DNA from: Knoellia aerolata DSM 18566
Lineage (GTDB): Bacteria; Actinomycetota; Actinomycetes; Actinomycetales; Dermatophilaceae
DNA: 52,916 nt
Assembly (NCBI RefSeq): GCF_000768695.1
Contig: NZ_AVPL01000023.1
Coordinates: 1 to 52,916 of the forward strand
Reading direction: 5' to 3'
The translations under genes and the position numbers were made by a program. Position 1 is the stretch's first letter; the number at the start of each line of letters is the position of its first letter. The notes under the pieces were generated by a model, which was not told the DNA's origin, did no database searches, and saw nothing but the letters and a program-made list of their open reading frames with translations. This document shows, piece by piece, positions 1 to 8,725 of this stretch.

Positions 1-1096
1 CGCCAGGCCCCCCCGCCGGGAGCACGCCCCCGCCCCGCGTCGGCCGGAGCCCGAGAGGCGACAGGGTCCCCCGCGCGGCGCCCGACCGGTCGCCGACCCG
101 ATCCAGCAGGAGCCGCGTCGCCGCCGTCGCACCTGGCTGCTCCTCCCCCTGCTCCTCGCGCTCTGGCTCGTCTTCCTCGTCGTGACGCCGTTCCACGCGT
201 GGAGCACCGTGTCCCGGGTCGAGGACGCCCCCGCCGGCGACCGCCCCGCCGAGACGCCGGGCAACACCTACCTGCTCGTCGGCTCCGACTCCCGCGAGGG
301 GCTCACCGCCGAGCAGCGCAACGAGCTCGGCACCGGCACCGCCGAGGGCCGCCGCACCGACTCGATCATGATCGTCCACGTCCCCGCGGGCGGCGGGAAG
401 TCCGCGATCGTCTCCATCCCCCGCGACAGCTACATGCCGATCCCGGGGCACAACAGCAACAAGGTCAACGCGGCGTACTCCATCGGCGGCCCGCAGCTCC
501 TCGTCGAGACCCTCGAGCAGGTCACCGACCTCCGGATCGACGGCTACCTCGAGATCGGCTTCGGCGGTTTCGCCTCGGTCGTCGACAGCCTGGGCGGCGT
601 CGACATCTGCGTCCCGTTCGCGATGGACGACCCCAAGGCGCACATCAACCTCGCGAAGGGCTGCCAGACCCTCGACGGCAAGAACGCCCTCGGCTTCGTC
701 CGCGCCCGCTACTCCGACCCGCGCGGCGACATCGGTCGGGCCGAGCGGCAGCGGCAGTTCCTCGCGGCCATCATGAAGGGCGCGGCGACACCGTCGACCG
801 TGCTCAACCCGTTCCGCTACTGGTCCTTCACGCACACCGCCGCGAGCGCCGTGGGTGTCGGCGAGGAGACCGGCATGCGCGACGCCGCCAACATCCTGCT
901 CGCCATGCGCGGAGCCGGGAACGACTCGACCCTGAGCCTCACCGTGCCCATCCAGGACGCGAACTACCCCACGGCCGCCGGGTCGGCGGTCAAGTGGGAC
1001 ACCGAGCGCGCCAAGGCCCTCTTCACGATGCTGCGCGAGGACCAGCCCCTCGAGGGTCCGCCCGCCGGGACGGACGGCAAGCCGTCGCAGGGGTAG
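1..1096 (+). CDS. LCP (LytR-CpsA-Psr) family cell-wall ligase, 5' end outside window
   Basis: LCP proteins transfer undecaprenyl-linked glycopolymers to peptidoglycan on the outer face of the membrane. The frame is open from base 2, so the start lies upstream. The visible part begins with an Arg/Pro-rich cytoplasmic stretch, then one membrane segment (about 131-181, WLLLPLLLALWLVFLVV), then the LCP domain: LLVGSDSR, RTDSIMIVHV, SIPRDSYMPIPG, KVNAAYSIGG, VDSLGGVDICVP and the Arg-rich RARYSDPRGDIGRAERQRQF. These are the family's pyrophosphate- and polyprenyl-binding motifs. The C-terminus is a short Gly/Pro tail. It converges with the acyl-CoA dehydrogenase only 10 bases beyond its stop. The position matches the CpsA-like gene near fadE25 in mycobacteria (from memory). 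Family is certain; the polymer transferred cannot be read. Confidence 0.93.
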   Translation, partial: ARPPRREHAPAPRRPEPERRQGPPRGARPVADPIQQEPRRRRRTWLLLPLLLALWLVFLVVTPFHAWSTVSRVEDAPAGDRPAETPGNTYLLVGSDSREGLTAEQRNELGTGTAEGRRTDSIMIVHVPAGGGKSAIVSIPRDSYMPIPGHNSNKVNAAYSIGGPQLLVETLEQVTDLRIDGYLEIGFGGFASVVDSLGGVDICVPFAMDDPKAHINLAKGCQTLDGKNALGFVRARYSDPRGDIGRAERQRQFLAAIMKGAATPSTVLNPFRYWSFTHTAASAVGVGEETGMRDAANILLAMRGAGNDSTLSLTVPIQDANYPTAAGSAVKWDTERAKALFTMLREDQPLEGPPAGTDGKPSQG

Positions 1097-1106
1097 GGGC
1101 TGGCGC

Positions 1107-2285
1107 CTACCCCTTGAGCAGCTGGCGGGCCATGACGACGCGCTGGACCTGGTTGGTGCCCTCGTAGATCTGGGTGATCTTGGCGTCGCGCATCATCCGC
1201 TCGAGGGGGAAGTCGCGGGTGTAGCCGGCGCCGCCGAGGAGCTGGACGGCGTCGGTGGTGACCTTCATCGCGACGTCGGAGGCGAAGCACTTGGCGGCGG
1301 CGCCGAAGAACGGCAGGTCGGGGTCGGAGCGCTGCGACTTCGCGGCGGCGACGTAGACGAGCTGGCGGGCGGCCTCGAGCTCCATGGCCATGTCGGCGAG
1401 CATGAACTGGATGCCCTGGAAGTCGGCGATGCGCGTGCCGAACTGCTTGCGTTCCTTGACGTAGGCCGTGGCGTGGTCGAGCGCGCCCTGCGCGATCCCG
1501 ACCGCCTGGGCGCCGATCGTGACGCGGGTGTGGTCCAGCGTGCGCAACGCGATCTTGAGGCCCTCGCCCGGGGCGCCGACGATCCGGTCGCCGGGGATGC
1601 GGACGTTCTCCAGGATGAGCTCGCGGGTCGGGCTGCCCTTGATCCCGAGCTTGCGTTCCTTCTCCCCGAAGGAGAACCCCTCGTCGGACCGCTCCACGAC
1701 GAAGGCGCTGATGTTGTTGCCGCGGGCCCCGTCGGGGTCGGTCACGGCCAGGACGGTGTAGTACTCGGAGACGCCGGCGTTGGTGATCCACGACTTCTGC
1801 CCGTTGAGGATCCACACGTCGTCCCCGGCTGACCTGTCCAGCGTCGCGCGGCACTTCATCGCCGCGGTGTCCGAGCCGGCTTCGCGCTCGGACAGCCCGT
1901 ACGAGAACGTCGCCTCACCGGCGGCGACCGGCGGCAGGTAGCGCTGCTTGAGCTCCTCGGACCCGGCGAGGATCAGCGGCATCGTGCCGAGCTTGTTCAC
2001 CGCGGGGATGAGCGAGGAGCTCGCGCAGACGCGGGCGACCTCCTCGATGACGATGCAGGTCGCGAGCGCGTCCGCGCCGACCCCGCCGTACTCCTCACCG
2101 ATGTGCGGGGCGAAGAAGTCGGACGCGACGAGGGCGTCGTGCGCCTCCTGCGGGTAGCGCGACTCCTCGTCGACCGCGGCCGCGAACGGGGCGATCTTGT
2201 CCCGGGCCACATCACGGACCGCCTCGCGGATCGCCTCGTGGTCCTCGTTGACCTGGAACAGGGGGAAGTCGGCGTTGGCGCTCAC
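1107..2285 (-). CDS. fadE25: acyl-CoA dehydrogenase, FadE25-like
   Basis: FAD enzyme that oxidises acyl-CoA to trans-2-enoyl-CoA, passing electrons to ETF. Length 392 aa is standard. Visible motifs are YGLSEREAGSDT (FAD/substrate loop), WITNAG, and the C-terminal QIYEGTNQVQR whose Glu (about residue 375) is the catalytic base at the short/medium-chain position. GTG start at 2285; a TAGGAT box ends 6 bases before it, so the mRNA is probably leaderless. The product aligns in place and length with M. tuberculosis FadE25 (upstream of purE/purK there), which supports the symbol, though the physiological substrate is not known from sequence. Confidence 0.9.
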   Translation of the reverse strand: MSANADFPLFQVNEDHEAIREAVRDVARDKIAPFAAAVDEESRYPQEAHDALVASDFFAPHIGEEYGGVGADALATCIVIEEVARVCASSSLIPAVNKLGTMPLILAGSEELKQRYLPPVAAGEATFSYGLSEREAGSDTAAMKCRATLDRSAGDDVWILNGQKSWITNAGVSEYYTVLAVTDPDGARGNNISAFVVERSDEGFSFGEKERKLGIKGSPTRELILENVRIPGDRIVGAPGEGLKIALRTLDHTRVTIGAQAVGIAQGALDHATAYVKERKQFGTRIADFQGIQFMLADMAMELEAARQLVYVAAAKSQRSDPDLPFFGAAAKCFASDVAMKVTTDAVQLLGGAGYTRDFPLERMMRDAKITQIYEGTNQVQRVVMARQLLKG

Positions 2286-2291
2286 CCGGCG

Positions 2292-2297
2292 ATCCTA
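2292..2297 (-). promoter_or_regulatory. -10 box of the fadE25-like gene, leaderless architecture
   Basis: TAGGAT on the minus strand, 6 bases before the GTG start and with no Shine-Dalgarno between. The gap behind it (2286-2366) holds nothing else I recognise. Confidence 0.6.
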
Positions 2298-2366
2298 CCG
2301 ACGCGTAGGGAGTGCCCCTCGCCGCATGGGTGTGGGACCGACCACGTTGGGCGCGGTCGCGGCGCG

Positions 2367-4457
2367 TCAGTCCAGGCGCACTTCGACGTGGGTGGCGAGC
2401 ATGGTCGAATACTCGGTGCTGAGATGGCTGGAGTCCTTGTAGACGATGACGTCCCCGACACGGGCGTAGCACGACGTCTGGTCGCAGAACAGGTCGGTGA
2501 GGTCGATGACCGGGATGTCCGCTGCGCGGGCCGCGGTCACCGCGAGGTCCTCGACGACGGCGGTCCCGCGCGGGACCGCGCACTTCTCGGGAGCCGTCGG
2601 GTTGGCGGCGATGCAGCCCGGAACGAGCTCACCCGACGTGGCGGGCACGTCCGAAATGACCCGCACGTCCTTGCCCGCGTCGACCCAGCGGTCGTATCGA
2701 CGGCTGAAGCCGGCCTTCCCGGCCTCGGCCCCCGTCGCCCCGCCCAGCCCTTCCCAGCGGTACGCCCGGGTGAAGGAGGATGCGATGACCATCGAGATGG
2801 ACTCGTCGCCCAGGATCGCTTCGTCCACGGCGGCGTTGTATGCCGCGCAGCTCTCCTGGCGCTCGTCCGAGGTCTCCACGTCGAGGACCCGGAGCGCGTC
2901 GGTCGACGGGCACGAGCCCTTCGTGTGGACGACGACCTTCCAGCCCCGGCGCTTCCCGAGCTCGTCGGCCATGGGGAGGAGCGCCCCGGCGTGCGAGTCG
3001 CCGACGAGCGCGATGGTCCCCTTGCTGCCCGACGGGTCGCCGACCACGCAGTCGAGGATCGCGGGGCTTTCCAAGGTCTGCTGGCACGCGCGGATGCGCG
3101 GGTCCCTGACCTGCGCGAGGACGGACTCGACCGGAGCCACGAGCGGACCATCACCGGCGACGGGGCCGCAGTCGTTGGCCTCGACGAGCGCACCCGGACC
3201 GAGACACCGGTCCGCAACGGCCAGACGCTCCTTCGTCTGTTGCGCCGCCACGGCCTCACGCCGCTCGAGGCTGGTACCCCACGCGGTCGTGAAGCCGACC
3301 ACGAGGGCCATACCGAGCACCGCGAAGGAGAAGGCGCGGGCCGGAGCCTTGGCGAGCAGGGGCCGCACACGCAGGGGGTCCTCGACCCACGTCTTCGACA
3401 GCCAGGCGAGGCCGAGCGTCGCGGCGAGGACGGCGACCTTCTCCGGCCAGGCCAGTTCGTGCCCGGTGACGTGCGGCGTGATGACGATGAGCGGCCAGTG
3501 CACGAGGTAGATCGAGTACGAGATGTCGCCGACGAAGGTCATCGGCCGCGTGCTGAGGACCTGACCGACGCGGGTCCCCGCCCCCGACAGCAGCAGCGCC
3601 ACCGTGCCGAGCACCGGGAACAGCGCCACCCAGCCCGGGAAGAGGCTGGCCTCGGTGAGCACCAGCCCGGACACGACGACGGCGACGACACCGAGCCACG
3701 CGAGGACGCTGTCGGCGGGCCGGCCCACCCGGGTGAGGACCAGGGCGGCCATCCCGCCGGCGGCGAACTCCCACACGCGGGTCAGGGTGCTCATGTAGGC
3801 GAAGGCCTGGTCCTGGTGGGTGGACACCACCGACCAGGCGAGCGACACGACGAAGATCACGGTGAGGCCGGCGAGGATGGCCCGGCGGGTGTCGCGGTGG
3901 CCGCGCAGCCTCATGACGGCGAGCAGCCCGAGGATGAGGACCGGCCAGACGGCGTAGAACTGCTCCTCGACCGACAGCGACCAGAAGTGCTGCGCGACCG
4001 TGGGCACGTTGTCGAGGGCCATGTAGTCGACCGCCGACGTCGCGAGCTGCCAGTTCTGCACGTACAGGGCGCTGGCCCCGATCTCGCGCGCCGTCTGCGC
4101 CCACGTCGTGCTGGGCGTGAGGAGCAGGACGCCCAGGCCGGACAGGACGAGGACGAGGAGGCTGGCCGGCAGGAGGCGGCGGATCCGGCGCGCCCAGAAG
4201 CGCACCACCACCAGGTGCCCCGTGGCGAGGATCTCGCGGTGGATGTGCGAGGTGATGAGGAACCCGGAGATGACGAAGAAGACGTCGACCCCGACGTATC
4301 CGCCGGTGATTCGCGTGGGCCACAGGTGGTAGAGGACGACGAGCCCGACGGCGACGGCACGCAGGCCCTGGATGTCGGGCCGGAAGTCCGACGCCGGCCG
4401 GGGGCGGGCGCGCATCTCTGACCGGGTCTGGGCCGCGGTCACCACGGGAGTGCTCAT
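2367..4457 (-). CDS. acyltransferase-3 / SGNH fusion (OafA/YrhL type)
   Basis: Membrane O-acyltransferase that modifies surface glycans or glycolipids. The N-terminal part (about residues 20-370) is an acyltransferase_3 domain with around ten membrane helices, opening with RPDIQGLRAVAV, LYHLWP and GYVGVDVFFVISGFLI. The C-terminal part is an SGNH esterase-like domain with ALVGDSHAG (nucleophile Ser) and SSHLS (His near 678). This order is the usual OafA-like arrangement, in which the membrane domain brings the acyl group across and the SGNH domain hands it on. Start ATG at 4457; an internal ATG (MRARPRPASDF) is possible. A TAGCAT box lies 9 bases upstream. GTATGCCG occurs once inside (2838-2845). 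The acceptor is unknown; being near an LCP gene, a wall polymer is a fair guess. Confidence 0.9.
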   Translation of the reverse strand: MSTPVVTAAQTRSEMRARPRPASDFRPDIQGLRAVAVGLVVLYHLWPTRITGGYVGVDVFFVISGFLITSHIHREILATGHLVVVRFWARRIRRLLPASLLVLVLSGLGVLLLTPSTTWAQTAREIGASALYVQNWQLATSAVDYMALDNVPTVAQHFWSLSVEEQFYAVWPVLILGLLAVMRLRGHRDTRRAILAGLTVIFVVSLAWSVVSTHQDQAFAYMSTLTRVWEFAAGGMAALVLTRVGRPADSVLAWLGVVAVVVSGLVLTEASLFPGWVALFPVLGTVALLLSGAGTRVGQVLSTRPMTFVGDISYSIYLVHWPLIVITPHVTGHELAWPEKVAVLAATLGLAWLSKTWVEDPLRVRPLLAKAPARAFSFAVLGMALVVGFTTAWGTSLERREAVAAQQTKERLAVADRCLGPGALVEANDCGPVAGDGPLVAPVESVLAQVRDPRIRACQQTLESPAILDCVVGDPSGSKGTIALVGDSHAGALLPMADELGKRRGWKVVVHTKGSCPSTDALRVLDVETSDERQESCAAYNAAVDEAILGDESISMVIASSFTRAYRWEGLGGATGAEAGKAGFSRRYDRWVDAGKDVRVISDVPATSGELVPGCIAANPTAPEKCAVPRGTAVVEDLAVTAARAADIPVIDLTDLFCDQTSCYARVGDVIVYKDSSHLSTEYSTMLATHVEVRLD

Positions 4458-4466
4458 CGGGCGACC

Positions 4467-4472
4467 ATGCTA
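4467..4472 (-). promoter_or_regulatory. probable -10 box of the acyltransferase gene
   Basis: TAGCAT on the minus strand, 9 bases from the ATG, so a leader of only 2-3 bases is expected. No Shine-Dalgarno sequence is seen. Confidence 0.45.
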
Positions 4473-4505
4473 TCTGCGCCGCTGCCGATGGACACAGTCC
4501 AGGCC

Positions 4506-5522
4506 TCAGCGCAGGGCGGGGATGACCTCGCGCTCGAACAGCTCGACGCCCGACAGGTCGTAGGCGGACTCGATGAAGTTGGTGATCGCGTAGGTCATGC
4601 CGACGTCCTGCATGTCGGCGAGAGCGCTCGCCACCTGGTCGGGCGTGCCCACCGCGACGCCCTCGCGGTAGACCTTCATCGACCGCGCGACGGCGTCCTC
4701 GGGCACGCCCGCGCCGCGCAGGTGGTGCTCGATCCACCTGAACCGCTCCTGCACCTCCCTGGCGTCCCGGCCGATGACGACGTTGAAGTTCGAGGAGCGC
4801 GTGATCGTGTCGGCGTCGCGGCCGACGTCGGCGCAGTGCTGCCTGAGGACCGCGTTCTTGTGCGCGAAGGCCGTCGGATCGCCGGAGAAGTTGGTGTAGT
4901 CGGCGTACTCCGCCGCGATCCGCAGTGTCTTGCGCTCGCCTCCGCCGGCGACCCACAGCGGGATGCCGTTGCGCTCGGACCCGTCGAACACCGTGCCCTG
5001 CAACGGTCTTGGGAAGCACAGGGCGCCGTCGACCTGGTAGTGCTCCCCGGCATACGTCGCGGTGCCGGTGGTCCACATCTGACGGAAGATCTCCACGCCC
5101 TCGCGGAGGCGGGCGAGCCGCTCCCCCGCCGTCGGGAAGCCGTAGCCGTAGGCGCGCCACTCGTGCTCGTACCAGCCCGCACCGATGCCCATGTCGAGAC
5201 GGCCCTCGGAGATGACGTCGACGGTCGCGGCGACCTTGGCGAGGTAGGCCGGCTCGCGGTACCTCATGCACGTGCACATCTGGCCGATGCGCACCCGCCC
5301 GGTGACCCCCGCGAACGCCGCCATGAGCGACCAGGCCTCGTGGACCGCCTCCTGCGTCGGGTGCGGCGTGGGGTGGAAGTGGTCGTAGACCCAGATCGAC
5401 TCCCAGTCACGGATGCCGTCCGCCCGCCTCGCGAGCCCCGCCATCACGCCCCAGTGCTGGTCGGGCTCGATGCCGGCGAGGTCGTGACGCCAGCCCTGGG
5501 GGATGAAGATGCCGAAGCGCAT
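4506..5522 (-). CDS. LLM-class F420-dependent oxidoreductase
   Basis: Luciferase-like TIM-barrel oxidoreductase that probably uses cofactor F420; substrate unknown. The chosen ATG begins MRFGIFIPQGWRHDLAG, the standard first strand of the barrel, preceded by a GGTGGGGG stretch; a frame-extended GTG 16 codons upstream (5570) is less likely because it adds residues before that strand. Further family features: ESIWVYDHF, RIGQMCTCMRYREPAYLAKVAA, GRLDMGIGAGW, LWVAGGGERKTLRIAAEYAD and DRDADTITRSSNF-like segments. About 338 aa, a typical length. It is divergent from the CoA-binding protein gene. GTATGCCG sits inside on the coding strand (Tyr-Ala codons TAT GCC). Confidence 0.88.
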   Translation of the reverse strand: MRFGIFIPQGWRHDLAGIEPDQHWGVMAGLARRADGIRDWESIWVYDHFHPTPHPTQEAVHEAWSLMAAFAGVTGRVRIGQMCTCMRYREPAYLAKVAATVDVISEGRLDMGIGAGWYEHEWRAYGYGFPTAGERLARLREGVEIFRQMWTTGTATYAGEHYQVDGALCFPRPLQGTVFDGSERNGIPLWVAGGGERKTLRIAAEYADYTNFSGDPTAFAHKNAVLRQHCADVGRDADTITRSSNFNVVIGRDAREVQERFRWIEHHLRGAGVPEDAVARSMKVYREGVAVGTPDQVASALADMQDVGMTYAITNFIESAYDLSGVELFEREVIPALR

Positions 5523-5611
5523 GCCCCCACCCAACCCGTCGGCGGGGGTCCACGCAAGGCAGACGCGCACCCCGGCCCCACGCGTTCGCGGCCGGTGGCA
5601 AGGTGAGACCC

Positions 5612-6064
5612 ATGACGTACCGGCACCGCAACGACCCCGACCTCATCCGCGAGCTGCTCAACGACCCCGGGGTGTGGGTCGTCGTCGGGCTGTCCACCAA
5701 CAGCAAGCGGCCCGCGCACGGCGTCGCCCGGTGGCTCAAGCACGAGCTGCACAAGGGGATCATCCCCGTGCACCCCAAGGCCGAGACGGTGCACGGCGAG
5801 CAGGGCTACGCCAGCCTCGCCGACATCCCGGACCAGGACGTCAAGGTCATCGACTGCTTCGTCAACTCCGAGCACGTCGGCGCCGTCGTCGACGAGGCGA
5901 TCGAGCACAAGGACCGGCTGCAGATCGACGCGATCTGGATGCAGCAGGGCGTCGTCGACGAGGACGCCGCGGACCGGGCCCGAGCCGTCGGCATCGACGT
6001 CGTCATGGACACCTGCCCGCGCATCGAGTGGCCCCGGGTCCGGGGCGAGGGTTCGGCCCGCTGA
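5612..6064 (+). CDS. CoA-binding protein (YccU/Rossmann CoA_binding domain)
   Basis: Small single-domain protein of 150 aa with the CoA-binding Rossmann fold found as the N-terminal part of succinyl-CoA synthetase alpha. Visible: VWVVVGLSTNSKRPAHGVARWL (nucleotide-binding loop, shown in part), GIIPVHPKAETVHGEQGYASLADIP, VKVIDCFVNSEHVG, and the terminal AIWMQQGVVDEDAADRARAVG ending in MDTCPRIEW, which marks the YccU group. ATG at 5612 follows AAGGTGAG; a GTG three codons earlier is also in frame. Function beyond CoA binding is not established for this family. Confidence 0.85.
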   Translation: MTYRHRNDPDLIRELLNDPGVWVVVGLSTNSKRPAHGVARWLKHELHKGIIPVHPKAETVHGEQGYASLADIPDQDVKVIDCFVNSEHVGAVVDEAIEHKDRLQIDAIWMQQGVVDEDAADRARAVGIDVVMDTCPRIEWPRVRGEGSAR

Positions 6065-6075
6065 CCGCCCGACTC

Positions 6076-6137
6076 ATTGCGCATTTCGGTCAGCGAGCCG
6101 CCACTGATTGCGCATTCGGGTCAGCGAGCGGCAGCGA
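6076..6137 (+). repeat. 31-bp direct repeat, two copies
   Basis: Two near-identical units start at 6076 and 6107 (ATTGCGCATTTCGGTCAGCG and ATTGCGCATTCGGGTCAGCG). A weaker third copy may start near 6149. They fill the 107-base gap between the convergent CoA-binding gene and purE. No CRISPR character; role unknown. Confidence 0.7.
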
Positions 6138-6171
6138 ACGGGACCCTCATGCGCAGTCCGTCGGGGTCAGG

Positions 6172-6710
<539 letters not shown>

Positions 6711-6714
<4 letters not shown>

Positions 6715-7883
6715 TCGGTGACGGCTCCCTCGATGTAATCAGCGGCGTGTCGCGCGCGTCTGCGCAGGTCGGCGACGCTATCACCGCTGACGTTGACGTG
6801 TCCGATCTTGCGGCCGCGTCGCACACCCTTTCCGTAGAGGTGCGCCTTGACCTCCGGATCGCGGGCCATGACGTGCCGGTATGCCGGGTAGAGCTCGGGG
6901 TGCTCACCGCCGAGGATGTTGCCCATCACCGTCCAGGCGTGCCGCGGTCGCGGTGACCCCAGGGGCAGGTCGAGGACGGCCCGCAGGTGCTGCTCGAACT
7001 GCCCGGTCACGGCTCCGTCCATGGACCAGTGGCCGCTGTTGTGCGGTCGCATCGCCAGCTCGTTGACGACGAACCCGCCATCGGGCAGCTCGAACATCTC
7101 GACGGCGAGGACGCCGGTGACACCGAGCTCACCGGCGACCCGGAGGCCGGCCTCCGTCGCCCGGGCGGCGAGGTCCGGGTCGATCCCGGGTGCAGGTGCG
7201 ATCACCTCGGTGCAGATCCCGTCGGTCTGGACGGTCTCGACCACCGGCCACGCGGCTGCCTGCCCGGACGGGCTGCGAGCGAGCAGGACGGCGATCTCCC
7301 GGGTGAAGCCGACCATCTCCTCGAGGAGCAGGCTCGAGCCCTCGGCCGAGGCGCGCTCCAGCCAGTCGGTGAGCTCGTCCGCGGCGCCGACGACCCGGAC
7401 CCCCTTGCCGTCGTAGCCGCCCCGGGGGGTCTTGGCGACGACCGGCCACCCCACGTCGTCGCCGAAGACCGTCACCTCGGCGGTGGTGTGGACCTCGGTC
7501 CAGCGGGGACACGGGATGCCGAGCGCGGTCAGCCGCTCGCGCATGGCGAGCTTGTCCTGGGCGAAGACGAGCGCCTCGGGCGTGGGGTGCATCGGGACGC
7601 CGGCGTCGGCCAGCGCGGCGAGCACGTCCGCCGGGACGTGCTCGTGGTCGAAGGTCACGACGTCGCACTCGCGGGCGAAGGCGAGAACGGCCTCGACGTC
7701 GCTGTGGGCGCCGACCGGTGCCGAGGGGATGACGAGCGCGGCGCTGGAGTCGGCCGCCTCGGCGAGGACGCTGAGGGTGAGGCCCAGCTCGGCGGCGGGT
7801 CCGGCGCACATCCGCGCGAGCTGTCCGCCACCGATGATGCCGACGACGGGGAATCCTCCGGGAGCACGAAGCGGGGCGGTCAC
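6711..7883 (-). CDS. purK: N5-carboxyaminoimidazole ribonucleotide synthase
   Basis: ATP-grasp enzyme that carboxylates AIR with bicarbonate to give N5-CAIR, the substrate of PurE next door. 390 aa, family-typical. Seen: [13 protein letters not shown] at the N-terminus, [28 protein letters not shown] (ATP-binding), [16 protein letters not shown], and [17 protein letters not shown] (metal- and ATP-binding). GTG start at 7883, with TATCCT 6 bases before it, so probably leaderless. GTATGCCG occurs once within the gene (6879-6886, as Ala-Tyr). Confidence 0.97.
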
Positions 7884-7889
7884 CCGGCG

Positions 7890-7895
7890 AGGATA
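7890..7895 (-). promoter_or_regulatory. -10 box of purK-purE, leaderless architecture
   Basis: TATCCT on the minus strand, 6 bases before the purK GTG. It is 56 bases from the oppositely directed gtrA box, so the two promoters share a short divergent region. Confidence 0.6.
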
Positions 7896-7951
7896 GCCGC
7901 GCGGGTCCGGGCGGGTCGTGCGCAGCCGGCATCCGGCGGGGTGTCGGCGGC

Positions 7952-7957
7952 TAGGCT
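7952..7957 (+). promoter_or_regulatory. -10 box of the gtrA-like gene, leaderless architecture
   Basis: TAGGCT, then 6 bases, then the GTG start at 7964; no Shine-Dalgarno. Confidence 0.6.
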
Positions 7958-7963
7958 CTGCCG

Positions 7964-8491
7964 GTGACGTCCACGAGCCCTGCCAAGGGCCTCCTCACCC
8001 GGCTCAGGGGCGCCATCGACGTCCTCTACCGCGAGGCCATCAAGTTCGGTGTCATCGGGGCGGTCGCCTTCGTCATCGACATGGGCAGCTTCAACCTGCT
8101 GCGGCGCACCCTGCTCGAGGAGAAGCCCACCGCGGCCGTCATCGTGTCGGCCTCGATCGCCACCGCGTTCGCCTGGGTCGGCAACCGGAGCTGGACCTTC
8201 CGCCACCGCCGCAACCGGCCGGCCCACCACGAGGCGGCGCTCTTCGCCGGCACCAACGGGGTGGCCCTCGTCATCCAGGCCGCCGCGGTCGCGTTCTCGA
8301 ACTACGTCCTCGACTTCAGCTCGCTCACCGCCGACAACGTCGCCAAGGTGGTCGGCATCGCGCTGGGCACGCTCTTCCGGTTCTGGGCCTACCGCCGGTT
8401 CGTCTTCGCCGGTGAGCCCCTCGACGTCGACACCTCGCCGCTGGCCGACCTCCGCCACCACCACGACCCCCAGCACCCGCACCCGCACTGA
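7964..8491 (+). CDS. GtrA family membrane protein
   Basis: GtrA proteins are four-helix membrane proteins linked to translocation of polyprenyl-phosphate sugars or teichoic/arabinan precursors. Four membrane segments are visible: FGVIGAVAFVIDMGSFNLL, AVIVSASIATAFAWVGN, GVALVIQAAAVAFSNYVL and VVGIALGTLFRFWAYRRFVF. The NRSWTFRHRR and FRFWAYRRFVF signatures are typical. 175 aa, with a His-rich tail (HHHDPQHPHPH) that could bind metal but may be only low complexity. GTG start after a TAGGCT box. Equivalent place to the GtrA gene beside purK in mycobacteria. Confidence 0.9.
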   Translation: MTSTSPAKGLLTRLRGAIDVLYREAIKFGVIGAVAFVIDMGSFNLLRRTLLEEKPTAAVIVSASIATAFAWVGNRSWTFRHRRNRPAHHEAALFAGTNGVALVIQAAAVAFSNYVLDFSSLTADNVAKVVGIALGTLFRFWAYRRFVFAGEPLDVDTSPLADLRHHHDPQHPHPH

Positions 8492-8531
8492 CCGACCCCC
8501 ACACCGCACCACCCCCACCCCACCCCGTGTT

Positions 8532-8625
8532 CCCAACTCACCAATTCCCCCGTTGGGTACACGTCCCCAACTCACCAATTCCCCTGTTGGGCACATGTCC
8601 CCAACTCACCCATTCCCCTGTTGGG
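8532..8625 (+). repeat. three tandem 34-bp hairpin repeats (CCAATT element, locus 1)
   Basis: Units begin at 8532, 8566 and 8600. Each reads CCCAAC-TCACCAATTCCCC-(C/T)-GTTGGG (third copy CCCATT), so CCCAAC and GTTGGG can pair around a conserved loop. The same core occurs at 14171-14325 and, inverted, at 16087-16112. The position just after the gtrA stop would suit a termination or processing signal, but loop conservation exceeds what a terminator needs. Confidence 0.8.
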
Positions 8626-8668
8626 CACAGCCAACCCCACCCCTCACGCACCGCCGGAGCACTCGAGC

Positions 8669-8725
8669 GTCACTCCGCTTCGGAGGGGGTCATTCCGCTT
8701 CGGAGAGCGTCACTCCGCTTCGGAG
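8669..8725 (-). repeat. triplicated 20-bp hairpin at the 3' end of the histidine kinase gene
   Basis: GTCA(C/T)TCCGCTTCGGAG occurs at 8669, 8689 and 8709 with exact 20-base period. Each copy can form a CTCCG/CGGAG (or TTCCG) stem-loop. The copy at 8709-8725 holds the last codons and stop of the kinase gene (LSEAE then TGA); the other two look like duplications of that gene end. Likely a stacked terminator. Confidence 0.65.
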
